64,000 nucleotides of DNA from Congeria kusceri (GCA_027627225.1 JAPFQT010000034.1:1514001-1578000); one strand, 5' to 3'; shown: positions 1 through 12,136, counted from the stretch's first letter. Notes: generated by a model not told the origin, from the sequence alone. Numbers and translations are program-made.

Positions 1-690
1 CGATAACTCTGCAGTTCCTGAGGCGATTTAGTTGATCATCGAACTTAGCTGAGATGTTATGCCCTCAAACGTTTGCATCAAATTTGGTGAAGATAGGATG
101 AAAACCGGTGGAACCACAGAGCGGAAATGGCAAAAAGGCTAATTTATAATAATTTAAGGGCCATAACGTCACTGTTCCTGGTGTGATTTGGTCGATTATC
201 GAACTTGATCGAAATATAATGCCCACAAGGAGTTTCATCTAGTTTGGTGAAGATCCGATTAAAACCGTTGGATTTAGAGAACGGAAAAGGCTAAAAAGTC
301 ACATTTTAAATCATTTAAGGGCCATAACTCATCAACTCCTATGGCGATTCGGCTGGTTATCGAACTTGGTCGAGATATTGTGACAGCAAACATTTTGATG
401 AAGTTTTGTGAAGATCGGGTGAAAACTGTTGGACTCAGAGAGCGGAAGCAGTTAAACGGCCAATTTTAGATAATTCAGGGACTATAACTCCACGATTCCT
501 GGGGCGATTTGGCTTTTTATGGAACTTGGCCGATATTTTATGCCAACAAACATTTTTATGAAGTTTTGTGAAGTTCCGATGAAAACTGTTGGACTTAAAA
601 ATCGGAAACGAAATTGGTCTACCGATCGACAGACCGACTGACATTAGCAAACCAATATACCTAGACATCTTCGATTGGGGCATAATTATG
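1..690 (+). repeat. Dispersed repeat family A, copy 1 (left end cut by window)
   Basis: About four degenerate modules of roughly 165 bp follow one another. Each has 'ggccataac', a stretch like 'cgaacttggccgagata', and 'gttggacttagagagcgga'. The run ends in a gacc/gact tract near 615-640 and then 'ggggcataattatga' near 677. The same order of parts recurs at 37150-37690. The modules have no conserved reading frame, so this is non-coding mobile or satellite-like DNA. The identity of the mobilising enzyme is unknown. Confidence 0.75.
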
Positions 691-731
691 ATATATGCAA
701 GTATAACAAAAGAATACGTCCATGTTCGAGT

Positions 732-1032
732 TAAGAAATAATTTTCCATTTCTGATGCGTAGGAGTTAAACCACAAGGGCGTTAGCTCGAGTGCTTAAAT
801 AGCCACGCATCAGAACGACAAAGAGTTGTTTAGTGGCCGATAAACAACGATAATGAGAAAATTATTTTGATTCTAACATGAATTGACATATATTTTTAAA
901 ATTGTAATTGGAACTAGTTTTTACTATGCTCCGCTCAGAATCAGGACTTCTTTTTGCGTTGTTAATTGGGTAGTTTAACAACGATAATTTTGTTCTTTGT
1001 CTATAGATAAATTAGCGAGTATCATGTTGGAG
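732..1032 (+). mobile_element. Hairpin MITE-like repeat H, copy 1
   Basis: The left half is an imperfect hairpin: 'tttctgatgcgtagg' pairs with 'cacgcatcagaac', and inside it 'ccacaagggcgttagctcgag' is itself nearly palindromic. The right half carries fixed blocks seen in all copies: 'attctaacatgaattgacat', 'tactatgctccgctcaga' and 'ttgttctttgtctatag'. It has no coding capacity. At least six related copies occur in this window. Confidence 0.75.
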
Positions 1033-2435
1033 TCATTTGTTTTCTACATTTTTTAAGCGCACATACATCGCTCTCAAAACACATGTTATATTGATTACTT
1101 AATTGTTTTAAAGCATATCGCTGGAAGTTTTGTTTATTTCATATCCAGCATGATGCACCAGCAACAGCAACTCGTTCTTCAACCGTATATTACATTATTT
1201 GGAATTAGAAGGGGTGGACCAATCAGTCTCTGCCTACCAAACGTATACAGCTATTCTGTTATAGTATTATGTGATAGTTAAGCTACAACGGAGGTACAAT
1301 TTAATGAACTTATCCATGGTACTCCTTAGTGTAGTTTTGAGAAAATGCCATAGCATGTTAATCGAAATGTTGTTATACATAAAATATTGGAGAAGTAACA
1401 GAAATAGTCTGTAGACACCTGAATAACTCAACATTAGACTCATCAGGTACCCTTTGATTGTGTATTGACTGAGGCTGTAAATATAACTGCTGGATGCTTT
1501 ATTTAGTTCAAATCCACCACCTGTGAATGTTTTCGCATACTGCGATAAAATATTTGCAGCGCCTTCCGGATAATAATAATGCGGGTACGGATACGCTTGC
1601 CGATGAAGACATATGGAAAAACGGCCTAATACAACATTCTTGCTAAATCATTATAATGTACCTCTTGGGCTGTGTCTGTGACGCGACATCTAGTTATATA
1701 GAACGATTCAAAGTGCTTGTTTACGTGAGAGACTGCCATGGAATTCACGAATTCCTCGTGTACAGTGTACATGTACACTCAGCGTCAGTTTTCAGTATCG
1801 ATCGATACATTACAATGTGCACGAGGAAACCGTGAAACGCGTGGTTTACAAATAATACAATTTTAACATCGAAAAGCCGGGGCGGTATTCATAAAGCACC
1901 TGAGATAAATCATAATTTAGGATACACATAACTGAAAAAATTAGATTAAGCTTTATGTGAAATGACATAAAAAAGAAACATTTGTCCTAGTTTTACTAGA
2001 ATAAACAATTTCAAGTGTGTATCTAACTCAAATTCTAACTGAAATGGTCACAAACTTTATGGTTTACGGGTAGTTCACGATTTTAAGACATTTAATTATG
2101 TGTTCATTAAGAAGCTTTAAGTGTACATGACCAGATACATAAAATACAAAATAAAAATGGTTTGTTTCCGCTGACTTCTCCAACAAAATCTAGGAAGGGT
2201 GGTAAAATATAACTTTTTGTCTTTAACTTGTTTTATTCATCACGCAGTTTAAGTATATTGAACTGCATGTAAAATGTTTAAATGCCTCCCAAAAACGAAA
2301 CTGTACCTGAACTATAAATAAGGTCATAGAAAACGAGATTTCTGGCAAGAAACTTCTAATACAAGCGACAACTGCCAACATCAGAAAAACTTCATGATTA
2401 ATAGGCAAAACAACTTTAAGGGTCGGCAGGCGAGG
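1033..2435. other. No gene recognised
   Basis: AT-rich sequence without a convincing exon or an element with clear ends. A segment beginning 'ggggcggtattcataaagc' at about 1879 resembles the start of a short inverted-repeat transposon, but I could not find a matching right end. Confidence 0.5.
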
Positions 2436-2449
2436 GGGGGGGGGGGGGT
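2436..2449. repeat. G homopolymer
   Basis: A run of about 14 G within 'cgagggg...tcagg'. Its length is likely to be unreliable in any assembly. Confidence 0.85.
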
Positions 2450-2540
2450 CAGGGTATGCGGGAACCAACAACTTTTTTTACGCCTAATACATGCTTAAAT
2501 CATACTGAACAATCTTGCCTTTCTTCTTAAGCCAGATAGT

Positions 2541-2642
2541 CAAGCAGATAAAATCAATAGTACAACCCGATAGAGTGTCAGCTGTTCGGTACTAATTGGA
2601 AATCTTCCGAAGATTTTCGGCTGCTATCGATTTTATCTGATG
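2541..2642. repeat. Short inverted repeat
   Basis: 'agataaaatcaatag' near 2546 faces its complement 'ctatcgattttatctga' near 2624, with about 60 bp between. This could be a small hairpin element or a terminal inverted repeat remnant. Confidence 0.45.
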
Positions 2643-2796
2643 ATCGATACTGCCTTATCTAAGATTCAATCGGTAATTAATTTTACGCTTTCATGCCCTC
2701 AACAATTTTTGTCTGGCTGTCCTGTTAGCGCAGTGTTTTTGCAAGAGTATATCAGTATGCAAGAGATAAAGCAACACACTACATGTACTACTACTG

Positions 2797-2836
2797 CTAA
2801 TAATAATAATAATAATACATTATTATTATTATTACT
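2797..2836. repeat. Self-complementary TAA/TTA microsatellite
   Basis: About six 'taa' units are followed by 'taca' and about six 'tta' units, so the tract can fold on itself. Open frames on both strands over this tract (poly-Asn and poly-Leu) are a consequence of the repeat. Confidence 0.85.
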
Positions 2837-2861
2837 GTTGTTTGGCTCTGTTTGGCAATAA

Positions 2862-4435
2862 ATAAGAACTGACCACGGAAAATTACGACAATTTTCCATT
2901 ATGAAATGGTATCCATGATAAATTGGGGATTGCACAAGCAATTTATTTTGTGGCCCCATTTGTCACCTTCGCTCATCCGTGGAGACCAGGTATAGAGACC
3001 CTTTTCAGACAAGTTGTGCAGAACATAATCACATTGGCACTTAGGACTCTACAATATAATTTTAAAAACAATTAGGACAGCATACATGTATAATGATTGT
3101 TACCAGCTGATTATACCACCGACGCTTTCGATGAATCTTCATGTTCGATGTAAATAGGACATAACATATATCGCATACGTGCATTGTCATCGTAAGAACG
3201 TTTGCTCTTAAATACCACTTAAGATCAAACTACTTCACTGTTATAAAACTGACCTACATTCTTATATGCTTCGATGCACATTACAATCTTTGACGATTAT
3301 ATACTGCGACGCTTCGTGTGTATAATTTACTTAAACTCTATTCTTATGCAATTGTATATGGTTTCTGTTTACCATGTTCCATGTATGTGTATTATTTGTA
3401 CATCTCCAGAAAATGGAGGAAATAAAGCTATATATATAATGCCTGCATGATCCCATTTTTATCTGATATATTATGCTTTAGTTAATATAGAAACTTAAAG
3501 TTAAATCATTTAAAGTTATAAAATGTAATGGTTACATTATCAGAACTTTGTAATTTCAGTTATTCTAGCTCGTTTTGTCTTAATTTAATAAAATAATTAT
3601 TGTCACGCGTAATAAAACAAATATTTATTTTTCCTTTGCTTCTTTCATTAATTTCGGGCATTATGCTGACGTTTTTGTTTTTGGATCACAATCTTGAGTC
3701 ATAATTTCTTATCTTTAATTAAATACTAATTGAAAGTATGTTTTCTGCTATCAATTACCACGCATACTCTGAACTATCTCAATGTCAAATATAACGCTAA
3801 TGCATTGTTAAAAACAATCTACATTTCCTTCTGGATTTCATTATCTAAAATAAGCTAAACTGCAGATTATAAGGTCTCTGTTACCAAGATTCTTATATGT
3901 TTATTAACCCAAATAAACCCTGCGGGGAACATATACTGCAAGAACGGTACCAACTCGGTATCGTTGGTTAAAGCTGGTTTATTTCCGTATTGAATTTTAA
4001 ACTATAGGCACCTCATTTAAGTCTAAATTCACCCGCATAAAATTTTAACTAATTAAAACTAAATTAACACAACCCGAACAAGCAAAGAATGAATTTTCCA
4101 AATCCGTCTGTACTTTTCTGACAAACAAGGGGAAGTTTATTTTTTTATCCGATGAAGTTGAAAATGTACCATATTTTTGACCGAGTTTCAATTGATTTCT
4201 ATAGGAAATAGGGTGATGTGACAAAAGTGCAAATTCCACAGCCTAAATTTTAAAATAAAATAAAATAAATGGTACCATGTTAAAGAGCATAAACTTCTCT
4301 TTTTCAAATCTGTCTGTACTTTTCTGAGAGTAAACAAGAAATGTCTTTAAAAAAGAAAATCGGCGTTGAAATTAATATTGAAATGCCATGTGTTTGCCCT
4401 TAATCTAATACAAGAGGACCAAGATGATCGGTTAC
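2862..4435. other. No gene recognised
   Basis: AT-rich, no convincing exon. A motif containing 'ctgtacttttctga' occurs twice, near 4108 and 4315, and suggests an old local duplication of about 205 bp. Confidence 0.45.
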
Positions 4436-4439
4436 GTGA

Positions 4440-4550
4440 CTTCTCGGACCCCATATTTTTTGGTCCCTACTAAGGAGACTTCTCGGAACCCAAATTATTC
4501 GGTCCCTACTAAGGAGACTTCTCGGACGCTAGATTTTTCGGACACCATAA
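4440..4550. repeat. Short tandem duplication (about 45-bp unit)
   Basis: 'ggtccctactaaggagactt' occurs twice at a spacing of about 45 bp, followed by related 'ctcgga...' sequence. It is a local duplication of unknown significance. Confidence 0.7.
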
Positions 4551-4857
4551 GAAATCTTATCGGCCCCAAAATTAATTTGAGATAAACTCAATTATTGTTA
4601 ATATCTATACCGTGAATAAACCGGACGCTAATTGATGCCTGTGTATTAACACAACTTTACCACCCGCTATTTTTAGAAAGATTTTTCTGCTGGAGTTGTA
4701 CAAATTCACGGGGACGACAGTCGGTTACAGCGTACAATGATATTTTTACACAACGATAAAATAATAGGAAATATAAGCTCAATCAAATTTGCTAATAACA
4801 TTTTTGCTTATTTATCAGAAAAATACCAGAAATTCACCACTTTATATTTTGTGCTTG

Positions 4858-5070
4858 CGAGCTCAACGACAAAGAGTTGTTTTTTGGCCGATAAACAAAG
4901 ATAATGCGACAATTAATTCAATTCTAACATGATTTGACATATATTTTGTCAATTGTAATTGGAACTACTTTTTACTATGCTCCGCTCAGAATCGGAACTT
5001 TTTACGGTAGTTTAACAACGATAATTATGTTCTTTGTCTATAGACAAATTAGACAGTATCATGATAGAAT
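4858..5070 (+). mobile_element. Hairpin MITE-like repeat H, copy 2 (left part missing)
   Basis: Begins inside the hairpin at 'caacgacaaagagttgtt' and retains the shared right half ('attctaacatgatttgacat', 'tactatgctccgctcaga', 'ttgttctttgtctatag' with small changes). The left arm of the hairpin is absent, so this is a truncated copy. Confidence 0.7.
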
Positions 5071-5307
5071 AAATAATAAATTATAAGCACAACTTTAATA
5101 ATTTATGTAAGAATAATGTAGTCAGCTGGATAAGTTTCTTTATATCAATAAGCAATTTAATATAAAGGCTACTAGTTTTCAAGTGGAATGAAATATATAA
5201 AACACCCATACCACTTTGAAATACATGACACGTAACAACATTTTTCAAAACATAGAAACAGCACACATGCCAGCACGCAAAGTTAAAACTGACACAAACC
5301 TGACTGG

Positions 5308-5556
5308 AAATACCAACCCATTCTTAGTCTTAAGAATAAAGAGCAGACTTAGACTCAAGAAAATATACTACTGCGTTTGCAAATATCCTGGGTCCCAATG
5401 TTGCTTATGTCCTAAAAAATCGTTCTAAATGAAGAATGCTGTAATTAGAGTCGATGGATACCAAGGAGGATTCAAATTTCCAGGGCTCTTAGAACAGAAC
5501 AGTTTCAAGAATATTCTTTATTCACAGTCTTAAGTCTAAGAATAGGTTGGTGAATA
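5308..5556. mobile_element. MITE-like element with terminal inverted repeats
   Basis: 'accaacccattcttagtctt' at about 5316 faces 'ctaagaataggttggtg' ending near 5551, read on the other strand as 'caccaacctattcttagact'. About 250 bp separate the outer ends. It has no coding capacity, and the exact ends and target duplication could not be fixed. Confidence 0.5.
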
Positions 5557-5936
5557 CGGGACCAAATCAGATGTCAATGTTTACAGCATTTGCACTCTGT
5601 TGCGTTTCAGTTTAGCAAAGTATGGATCATATTCGACATGTGTTCCATATATTTTGTAAACATAGTCTACATTTATATTAAAACAACTGATGCAGCCTCA
5701 GCAAATTAGATCGCTAACATTTAATTCATATAGAGAAGCACTTAGTCTTATAAAATCGTCTGAAGAAATAAATTACTACGAATTTAAGAATAAATTAAAA
5801 CTTTATTGCTCATTCAAAATTTTGTTTTATAGTTGTGAATTTATACAAAACTTTCACCAAAATCCGCTATGACTACGACCACCCTTTCAATACTGCTATT
5901 TACAATGTCCGCCATGATTTCAACGCACATAATTGC

Positions 5937-6085
5937 TTTCGACAAGCACGCGTTTTGCCTTATTCGACGAGCACGCGTTTTGCCTTATTCGACGAGCACG
6001 CGTTTTGCCTTATTCGACGAGCACGCGTTATGCCTTGTTCGACAAGCACACGTTTTTGCCCTCATCGACGGACACATTGTTGCCT
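5937..6085. repeat. 25-bp tandem repeat
   Basis: About four to five units of 'gacgagcacgcgttttgcct' plus 'tattc', grading into the 24-bp array to the right. The units share the 'cgacgagcacg' core, so the two arrays may have a common origin. Confidence 0.8.
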
Positions 6086-6546
6086 TTATTGAAGGCCACG
6101 GTTGCCTTTCATCGGCGGACACACTTGATTTCATCGGCAGACACACGGTTGATTTAATCGGCAGACACACGGTTGCGCTCATCAGCAGGCACACGGTTGT
6201 CTTCATCGGCCGACACACGGTTACCTTCATCGGCTGACACACGGTTACCTTCATCAGCGGACACGTGGGTAGTCTCATTAGCGCAAACACGGTTGCCTTC
6301 ATCGGTCGACACAAGGTTTGGCTTATCGGCAGATACATGGTTGCCTTTATCGGCGTACACGCGGGTAGCTTGATCAGCGGAAAAGCGGTTGCCTTTATCG
6401 GCCGACACACGGTTGCCTTCATCGGCGGACACACGGTTGCCCTCATGCGCCACATTGCCCTCATCGGCCGACACATGGTTGCCTTTATCGGCGGACACAC
6501 GGTTGCTTTTATCGGCGGACACACGGTTGCCTTCATCGGCGGTCAA
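6086..6546. repeat. 24-bp minisatellite (about 19 units)
   Basis: The unit is approximately 'acacggttgccttcatcggc' followed by 'ggac', 24 bp, and therefore keeps frame. Because the unit lacks stop codons, long open frames appear on both strands: octapeptides like GRHTVAFI on plus and GNRVSADE on minus. The sequence alone does not show that any is translated. On the plus strand one frame runs from an ATG at 5869 to 6678, broken only by a TGA at 6235-6237 where other units read GGA; it begins with a hydrophobic stretch resembling a signal peptide. Confidence 0.8.
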
Positions 6547-6549
6547 ATG

Positions 6550-7690
6550 TCGCGTTCATGGATGGCATATAAACATCTGCAAGTCCAAATATTAATTTTT
6601 ATTAAGATGATATTAATAGGTGTGCTCGATTTTATGTATATTAGTGTAAATGATGTGTTGCAGGTTATAAATGAGTGAATATCTAAAAGGTAAATGCAAG
6701 TTGTAACTATAAGGCTGTAAATATCATACATTTATAATTTTATAAAACCACAAGCATAAATTCCCTTCCATGATACATAAAGGGCCTTTAAGTCATTCCG
6801 ACTACTGACAATCCATATTTACTCACACAATTGTACGAATCAGAGTTCACTGTATTGGGTGATTAAATAGTTGAACTTATTTTAGTATGTAGAACTTTTC
6901 TTGTCAAATAAAATCATCATAATGTTGTTCATGTCGTTGTTGCTGCTACTCCGATGATGGTGATGATGATGGTGCCGTGCAATTAATTGCAAATTGTACC
7001 ATTATACATTGCAATTGTTATAAAGTACCAAATCGCATTTGCGTTTATCTGCAAAAAAAACTTCGTTAAACATTTTGTCTAAAGTAATAAGAACAAAGTC
7101 CAACGAGATGAATCTTAAACATGAACATGACTACATTGTATGATTCAGTTCTAGCCTTCTCATTACAGTGGTTAACTTGTTTAGAAACATACAACCCATA
7201 TAACGAATGTACGAATAATGGCGGTGGTCCGGTGACCATTCGTGTCATCGTGATTCGACTGTAACTGAAGTGGTGCAGCTCGAACCTGTATTCTACATGA
7301 AGCTAAATAAGTTAATAAAAAGATATTTTAACACAGCAAACCACATCAGCAACAACACCAGCCCGAACAACTGGATACAAAACCCGTAAATGAGCACATG
7401 TAGCTACTCCTTCACGTGCAATTAGTACAGAAATGATTCCAAAACGAAACGACACATGTTATTGATTCAATACTTCAGATCGTACACACATATCGGGGCA
7501 AAAACAGAGACATTGCTATCTGCACCAATAAGTCTGAGAAACGGTGAAACATTGACAGGCAATTTAAAGACCCGTGCATCTGTGTTACGACGCGCAGTCG
7601 TGCGTACTTCAAATAATACATGATACTAATTACTAGTACTGTGTCAGTTACTAAATTGCGAACTGCGAACTATCAAAATTATTAATAAAT
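6550..7690. other. No gene recognised; short GAT/GTT-rich tract
   Basis: AT-rich DNA with no supported exon. A simple tract of 'gatgatggtgatgatgatgg' lies near 6953-6975. Confidence 0.45.
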
Positions 7691-7879
7691 TACGAGCATT
7701 GTCCAATACAAGAACACAGTTTTGTGTCACGTTACTACATGAATTGCGCGGAAATCTAAATTGAATCGATGTGTTAATGACATCCTACGTGGAGCAGAGT
7801 GTTTTACTTTGTTACTTAATGAAAACCGAAAAAAACAGGCATTATATGATATCTGACTCAAATCGAAGGAAGCACGGCA

Positions 7880-8460
7880 TTTTATCGACAGCAGATTGCA
7901 ACAGCAATTATTCGTAATAAACTGCCCGCTACCGGAAGTGTAAGAGATCGCTGCAGACGTGATTGTAACCGTGCTCCGCAAACAAAATGCACTGAGAGCG
8001 GGGCATAGCACAATCGACACGCACCAGTGACGCATTAAAGACAGACGGTTATGTGATAGACGGATACGTGAATATGACCTGTGACTTAGATTACTTTGAC
8101 ATTTGGTTTACGGCGTCGAGTCACGAGCGCTACTGTTGATCTGGGGCAGACGACATCCTCGACGTTCAAAGGTCGACTAGGCAAGGGTTGTCTTCATAGA
8201 AAAATTACCGCTTCACTGTAGCCGGAAATGACGACAAAGCGCGCGTGTACCGGTGTAATGGTGAACGGTTTACCGGATGTCGTGTCGACGATGGTCTGGG
8301 CGGGAATGAATAATCAATACAATCAATTCAAGCATGTCTGTGGTGAGTTGGGAAGACGTGTTTGATCAATGTGAAAACAGAACAACTTGCAAGGACCAGT
8401 AGCTGATCGTCTGCATGTACGGAACACCCTCACACAGCGGTGTATCCAGAATTCGAATAG
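7880..8460 (+). pseudogene. Decayed Tc1/mariner-like transposase
   Basis: The plus strand, read across several frameshifts, carries recognisable pieces of a Tc1-type transposase. Near 7925-7960 is a helix-turn-helix end reading 'TGSVRDR', followed by residues that align with the usual DNA-binding linker. Near 8215-8280 is 'YRFTVAGNDDKARVYR' then 'NGERF', which matches the region just after the second catalytic Asp of DD34E transposases (FSDESRF...VYRRRGERF). Stops and frameshifts occur throughout, so it is a dead copy. Open frames on the opposite strand (for example 7727-8035) are shadows. The family assignment is from motif recall; the exact subfamily is unknown. Confidence 0.65.
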
Positions 8461-8599
8461 TTTCGTTCGCAAGCAATTCAAAATTGAATACACTGAAAGT
8501 AAAAATAGCATTTCTGCGACTGTTGCACGATTTCTTAGAGACAGCAGTGTCCGGCAAAGTTAAAGGGACATCGTTCTGGTTCAGTAGTGTTCATTAGTA

Positions 8600-9012
8600 C
8601 ATATAAATTACAGACAACATTATACTGCATATGCTGAAGCAGAAACACTGCCAAATTCAGAAACTATATGAAGAACATGTGACAAATTTTTAAACTGTCT
8701 TTTTCGTTTCAGGGAAAAATCATAAGATCAAAATAAATGTACATAAAATGCGTCAACTTTCTCTCCGAAAATTATCATTTTAATTACGACAAATTGAATT
8801 ATTTGGATCAAAACGTTACGTATTTGTAAATGTATGTTTTTTTAATAGAATTAATATCGATAATTATGCACTAGACATTCAATGCATTTCCTGTTCAACC
8901 AAGAATATTGCAACATAGCTTTTTTTACTCTCTTTTTAAATCTTTGCAAATACATTTTGCGTCAATACACTGTAATGCCATTAAAATATACATTTGTGAA
9001 CTATCTTTACAT
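8600..9012. other. No gene recognised
   Basis: AT-rich; nothing supportable seen. Confidence 0.4.
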
Positions 9013-9215
9013 TAAGAATAATTTTTGATTTATAGTTGTTTATCGACCAATAACAACAATTTTGATTTCTTATGCGTAGAAATTAAACCACGAGGACGGC
9101 AAAGAGTTGTTTATAGGCTGATAAACAATGAAAATGAGAAAATTATTGCGATTCTAACATGATTAGACAAATATTTTTGCATTCGTAATCAGAACTACAA
9201 TTTACTATATATGCT
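9013..9215 (+). mobile_element. Hairpin MITE-like repeat H, copy 3 (truncated right end)
   Basis: Contains the left hairpin arm ('ttgtttatcgaccaataaca'), a deleted loop ('aaaccacgaggacggcaaag'), the right arm and 'gattctaacatgattagaca', then stops before the usual 'ttgttctttg' end. It is more divergent than copies 1 and 6. Confidence 0.65.
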
Positions 9216-9904
9216 CCACAGGCAGACATCATGTCCATATTGAATTCAACCCTTGTAATATACAACTAAAACGTAACTTATCTATGCTAACTTCAACTTC
9301 CCGACAACAGCGCGGCCGAGTTGCACAGTCCACGTTATTGTTTGCAGTTTAGTTCCACCAGCCACAAAATGTTCACAAATAATGATGGTAATAATAAAGA
9401 AACATTCGCATATTGCCATAAGTTCAAAACGTCATTCGCATTTTGAACATGTATTGCACAAATCTATACAATTAAATTCCACTATACGTTAAATTCCAGA
9501 TGTACGAAATGTCCACATTTTACAGTCAGAATTACCCAACATATACACTGTCCAAAACACTTTAATTCTTACAAATATTTGTGTGTTTTTAAAACACAAG
9601 ACGTACACGAAACTAGTGTCCCATTACTTAAACGATTGCTGCCGTGAAAACTCGTGCATTCCCATACGGAGAATTTGTAACAATGTACCGGTAGTATGTA
9701 ATCCCCTATTACAAACTTTAAAGGCGCTATCGCGTGCATGGCGTGAGTTCTTATTATTTTGTCTTAAATGCAATAAGGATTCCAGGACCCATATTTATAA
9801 TGAGTTTTATGTAACTCTTAACTTAATTTGAAGATAACATACGAAGTTGCGTTTAAACACTATGCATAGGAACATTTGCATGGCAAATATGTTAATATAC
9901 CGGT

Positions 9905-10560
9905 AAACAACGCATCACAATCAAGCAACACAACCACGTGTCACACACATGCAACACAACCACGTCTCACACACACGCATCTAACATCTACGTAACACAA
10001 CCATGCGTCACATCTACGCAACTCAACCATGTATCACATCTACGCAACTCAACCATGTGTCACATCTACGCAACTCAACCAAGTGTCACATCCACCTAAC
10101 ACAACCATGTGTCACATCTACGCAACACAACCACGTGTCACATCTACGTAACAACAACCACGTGTAACATCTACGTAACACAACCAAGCTTCACATCTAC
10201 GTAACACAACCAAGCTTCACATCTACGCAGCACAACCAAGCTTCACATCTATGCAGCACAACCAAGCTTCACATCTACGTAATACAACCAAGCTTCACAT
10301 CTACGTAACACAACCAAGCTTCATATCTACGTAACACAACCAAGCTTCACATCTACGTAACAACAACCACGTGTAACAACTACGTAACACAACCAAGCTT
10401 CACATCTACGTAACACAACCAAGCTTCACATCTACGCAGCACAACCAAGCGTCACATCTACGTAACACTACCAAGCATCACATATACGCAACACATCCAA
10501 GCGTCACATTCACCCAACACAACGCAACACAACCACTCGTCACATCAACCCAACATAAGC
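9905..10560. repeat. 26-bp minisatellite (about 25 units)
   Basis: The unit is about 'cacatctacgtaacacaacc' followed by 'aagctt', 26 bp. The centre of the array (about 10150-10460) is most homogeneous, with HindIII-like 'aagctt' in each unit, while the left flank has variants 'acgtgt' and 'atgtgt'. There are no unique spacers and it is not a CRISPR array. Confidence 0.9.
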
Positions 10561-10679
10561 AATATGTTCATTTCCAACGACAAATGCTAGCGAAATCATA
10601 TGAAATTGGGTGTTGAAAGCAGTTAATAAATCGCATGATTGCTTAAATCAAGTAAAATCAGTACATATTTATCTAAATG

Positions 10680-11045
10680 CAGTTTGAATAAATTGATTAC
10701 TAAATGCATGTCAAATTTGTTGTTCGCTAATTGCAGGTCAAATTAGATGTTTGCTAAATGCAGGTCATATTAGTTGTTTGCTAAATGCAGGTCAGATTAT
10801 CTGAATGCTAAATGCAGGTCAGATTATCTGAATACTAAATGCAGGTCAAATTATCTGAATGCTAAATGCAGGTCAAATTATCTAAATGCTAAACGCAGGT
10901 CAAGTTATTTGAATGCTAAGTGCAGGTCAAATTATTTGAATACTTAATGCAGGTTAAATTACCTGAAAACTAAACGAAGTTCAAATTAGTTGATTTCTAA
11001 ATACAGGTCAAATCTGTTGATTGCTAAATGCAGGTAAAATCATAT
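10680..11045. repeat. 27-bp minisatellite (about 13 units)
   Basis: The unit is about 'ctaaatgcaggtcaaattat' followed by 'ctgaatg', 27 bp. Divergence is greater toward both edges. It begins roughly 120 bp after the 26-bp array, with an unrelated unit sequence. Confidence 0.9.
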
Positions 11046-11049
11046 TATG

Positions 11050-11890
11050 TGATCTGAATGTACTAACAGGTGGCTTAATTGAACAAATCTTTTACCAAAC
11101 AAGCATGGCCAAACTATTGATCTTTTAAAGCATCTGTAGTTGTGAGCCTATTGACAACATGTAAGTGTTATTATTATTAATGCTTATTAAACAATTGTAA
11201 TTTTTTTTTTGGCACTCTTCATCATCAACTCAGGGCCCTCTCTGGAGTCTTGGGGGACTGGGACCGGGGTCTTGCAAGAAGCTCAAGTTCGCCATATTTC
11301 TAGAATTTTGAGGAACAAACAGAATGTTTACTGAAAATTAACTTTTATATGCAGATGATTTTAATGCTATTCAATGACAAGCAATAATTATGATTAGATT
11401 TTTCAGTTTAATGCCAATTTTAATATATTTGAAACTTTGAACTGCCTCTTCTTCAAACATTTGAGAATTTTTCACTGAAAATGCGACAAAATAATCTGCC
11501 CAAGCAAGGAGAATGGGGCGTTTATTCAGCCATCATCCCAGTCAATTTATTTTAAAATCCTTCCTTGTTGGCCAAAATTATGCTTGCTAATAAAAGTTCT
11601 TTAAGTGTGACTTGGACCCACCAACCTTGTTCTTGTCAGAGACACATCTTCTCAAATTGTTCATACAGATTTATAGTAGAATTCCTCTTTGCATGTAGTA
11701 CTCATGACCCAGAGAAAAATATAATAAACTTTCCCATACATCAAGTACTAGTTTTATCAAGAACATTGATTCTTTGGCAGACACTAAGAACTGGTTCTAC
11801 CCAGGAAATGGACTTTTTAACCGATACTAAGTAATGGTTTTACCCAGGAAATTGACTTTCTTTGACACCCCAAAAACTGGTTCTTAGGAG
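11050..11890. other. No gene recognised
   Basis: AT-rich DNA. From about 11755 to 11890 there are two related pieces containing 'tggttctacccaggaaat' and 'tggttttacccaggaaat' about 65 bp apart, leading into the SINE tail. No exon is supported. Confidence 0.4.
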
Positions 11891-11894
11891 ACGC

Positions 11895-12071
11895 CCCATT
11901 CCAGAGGCGACCCTGGGTCTTTTAGTGCCTGGTGTGAAGCACCTAGTACACTGCACCTCGGTTTAACGTCTCATGCGAAAGACGGGTTAGTAGTTTAGGG
12001 TGTAGCGGGGGCTCGAACCTGCGACCCCTGGGTTGTGAAGCCAGTTCGCTACCACTAAACCACAGATCCGC
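11895..12071 (-). mobile_element. tRNA-Val-like SINE
   Basis: On the minus strand a tRNA-like head runs from 12071 to about 12003, with A box 'tggtttagtgg', an anticodon loop reading TTCACAA (Val CAC) and B box 'ggttcgagccc'. It is followed by a body with 'gagacgttaaaccgaggtg' and 'ctaggtgcttcacaccagg'. A tRNA head plus a conserved body is the layout of tRNA-derived SINEs. A second copy of the body without a good head is at 30190-30300. The assignment to a named superfamily would need a database search. Confidence 0.7.
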
Positions 12072-12136
12072 CACAAATCCAGGATCACACATCAGACTGA
12101 GGCTATACTTGGCATTATACCGAAAGCACACATAGA

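Noticed and set aside
6154..6546. Minus-strand open frame of GNRVSADE octapeptides as a gene
   Set aside because: The 24-bp unit lacks stops in several frames on both strands, and the frame has no start context or flanking exon. The open frame is fully explained by the repeat.
7727..8035. Minus-strand open frame of 102 codons
   Set aside because: It is antisense to the decayed Tc1-like transposase, whose motifs are on the plus strand.
9905..11045. Regular short repeats that might suggest a CRISPR array
   Set aside because: Units are directly contiguous with no unique spacers and no nearby cas-like frames, in a spliced animal genome. They are minisatellites.
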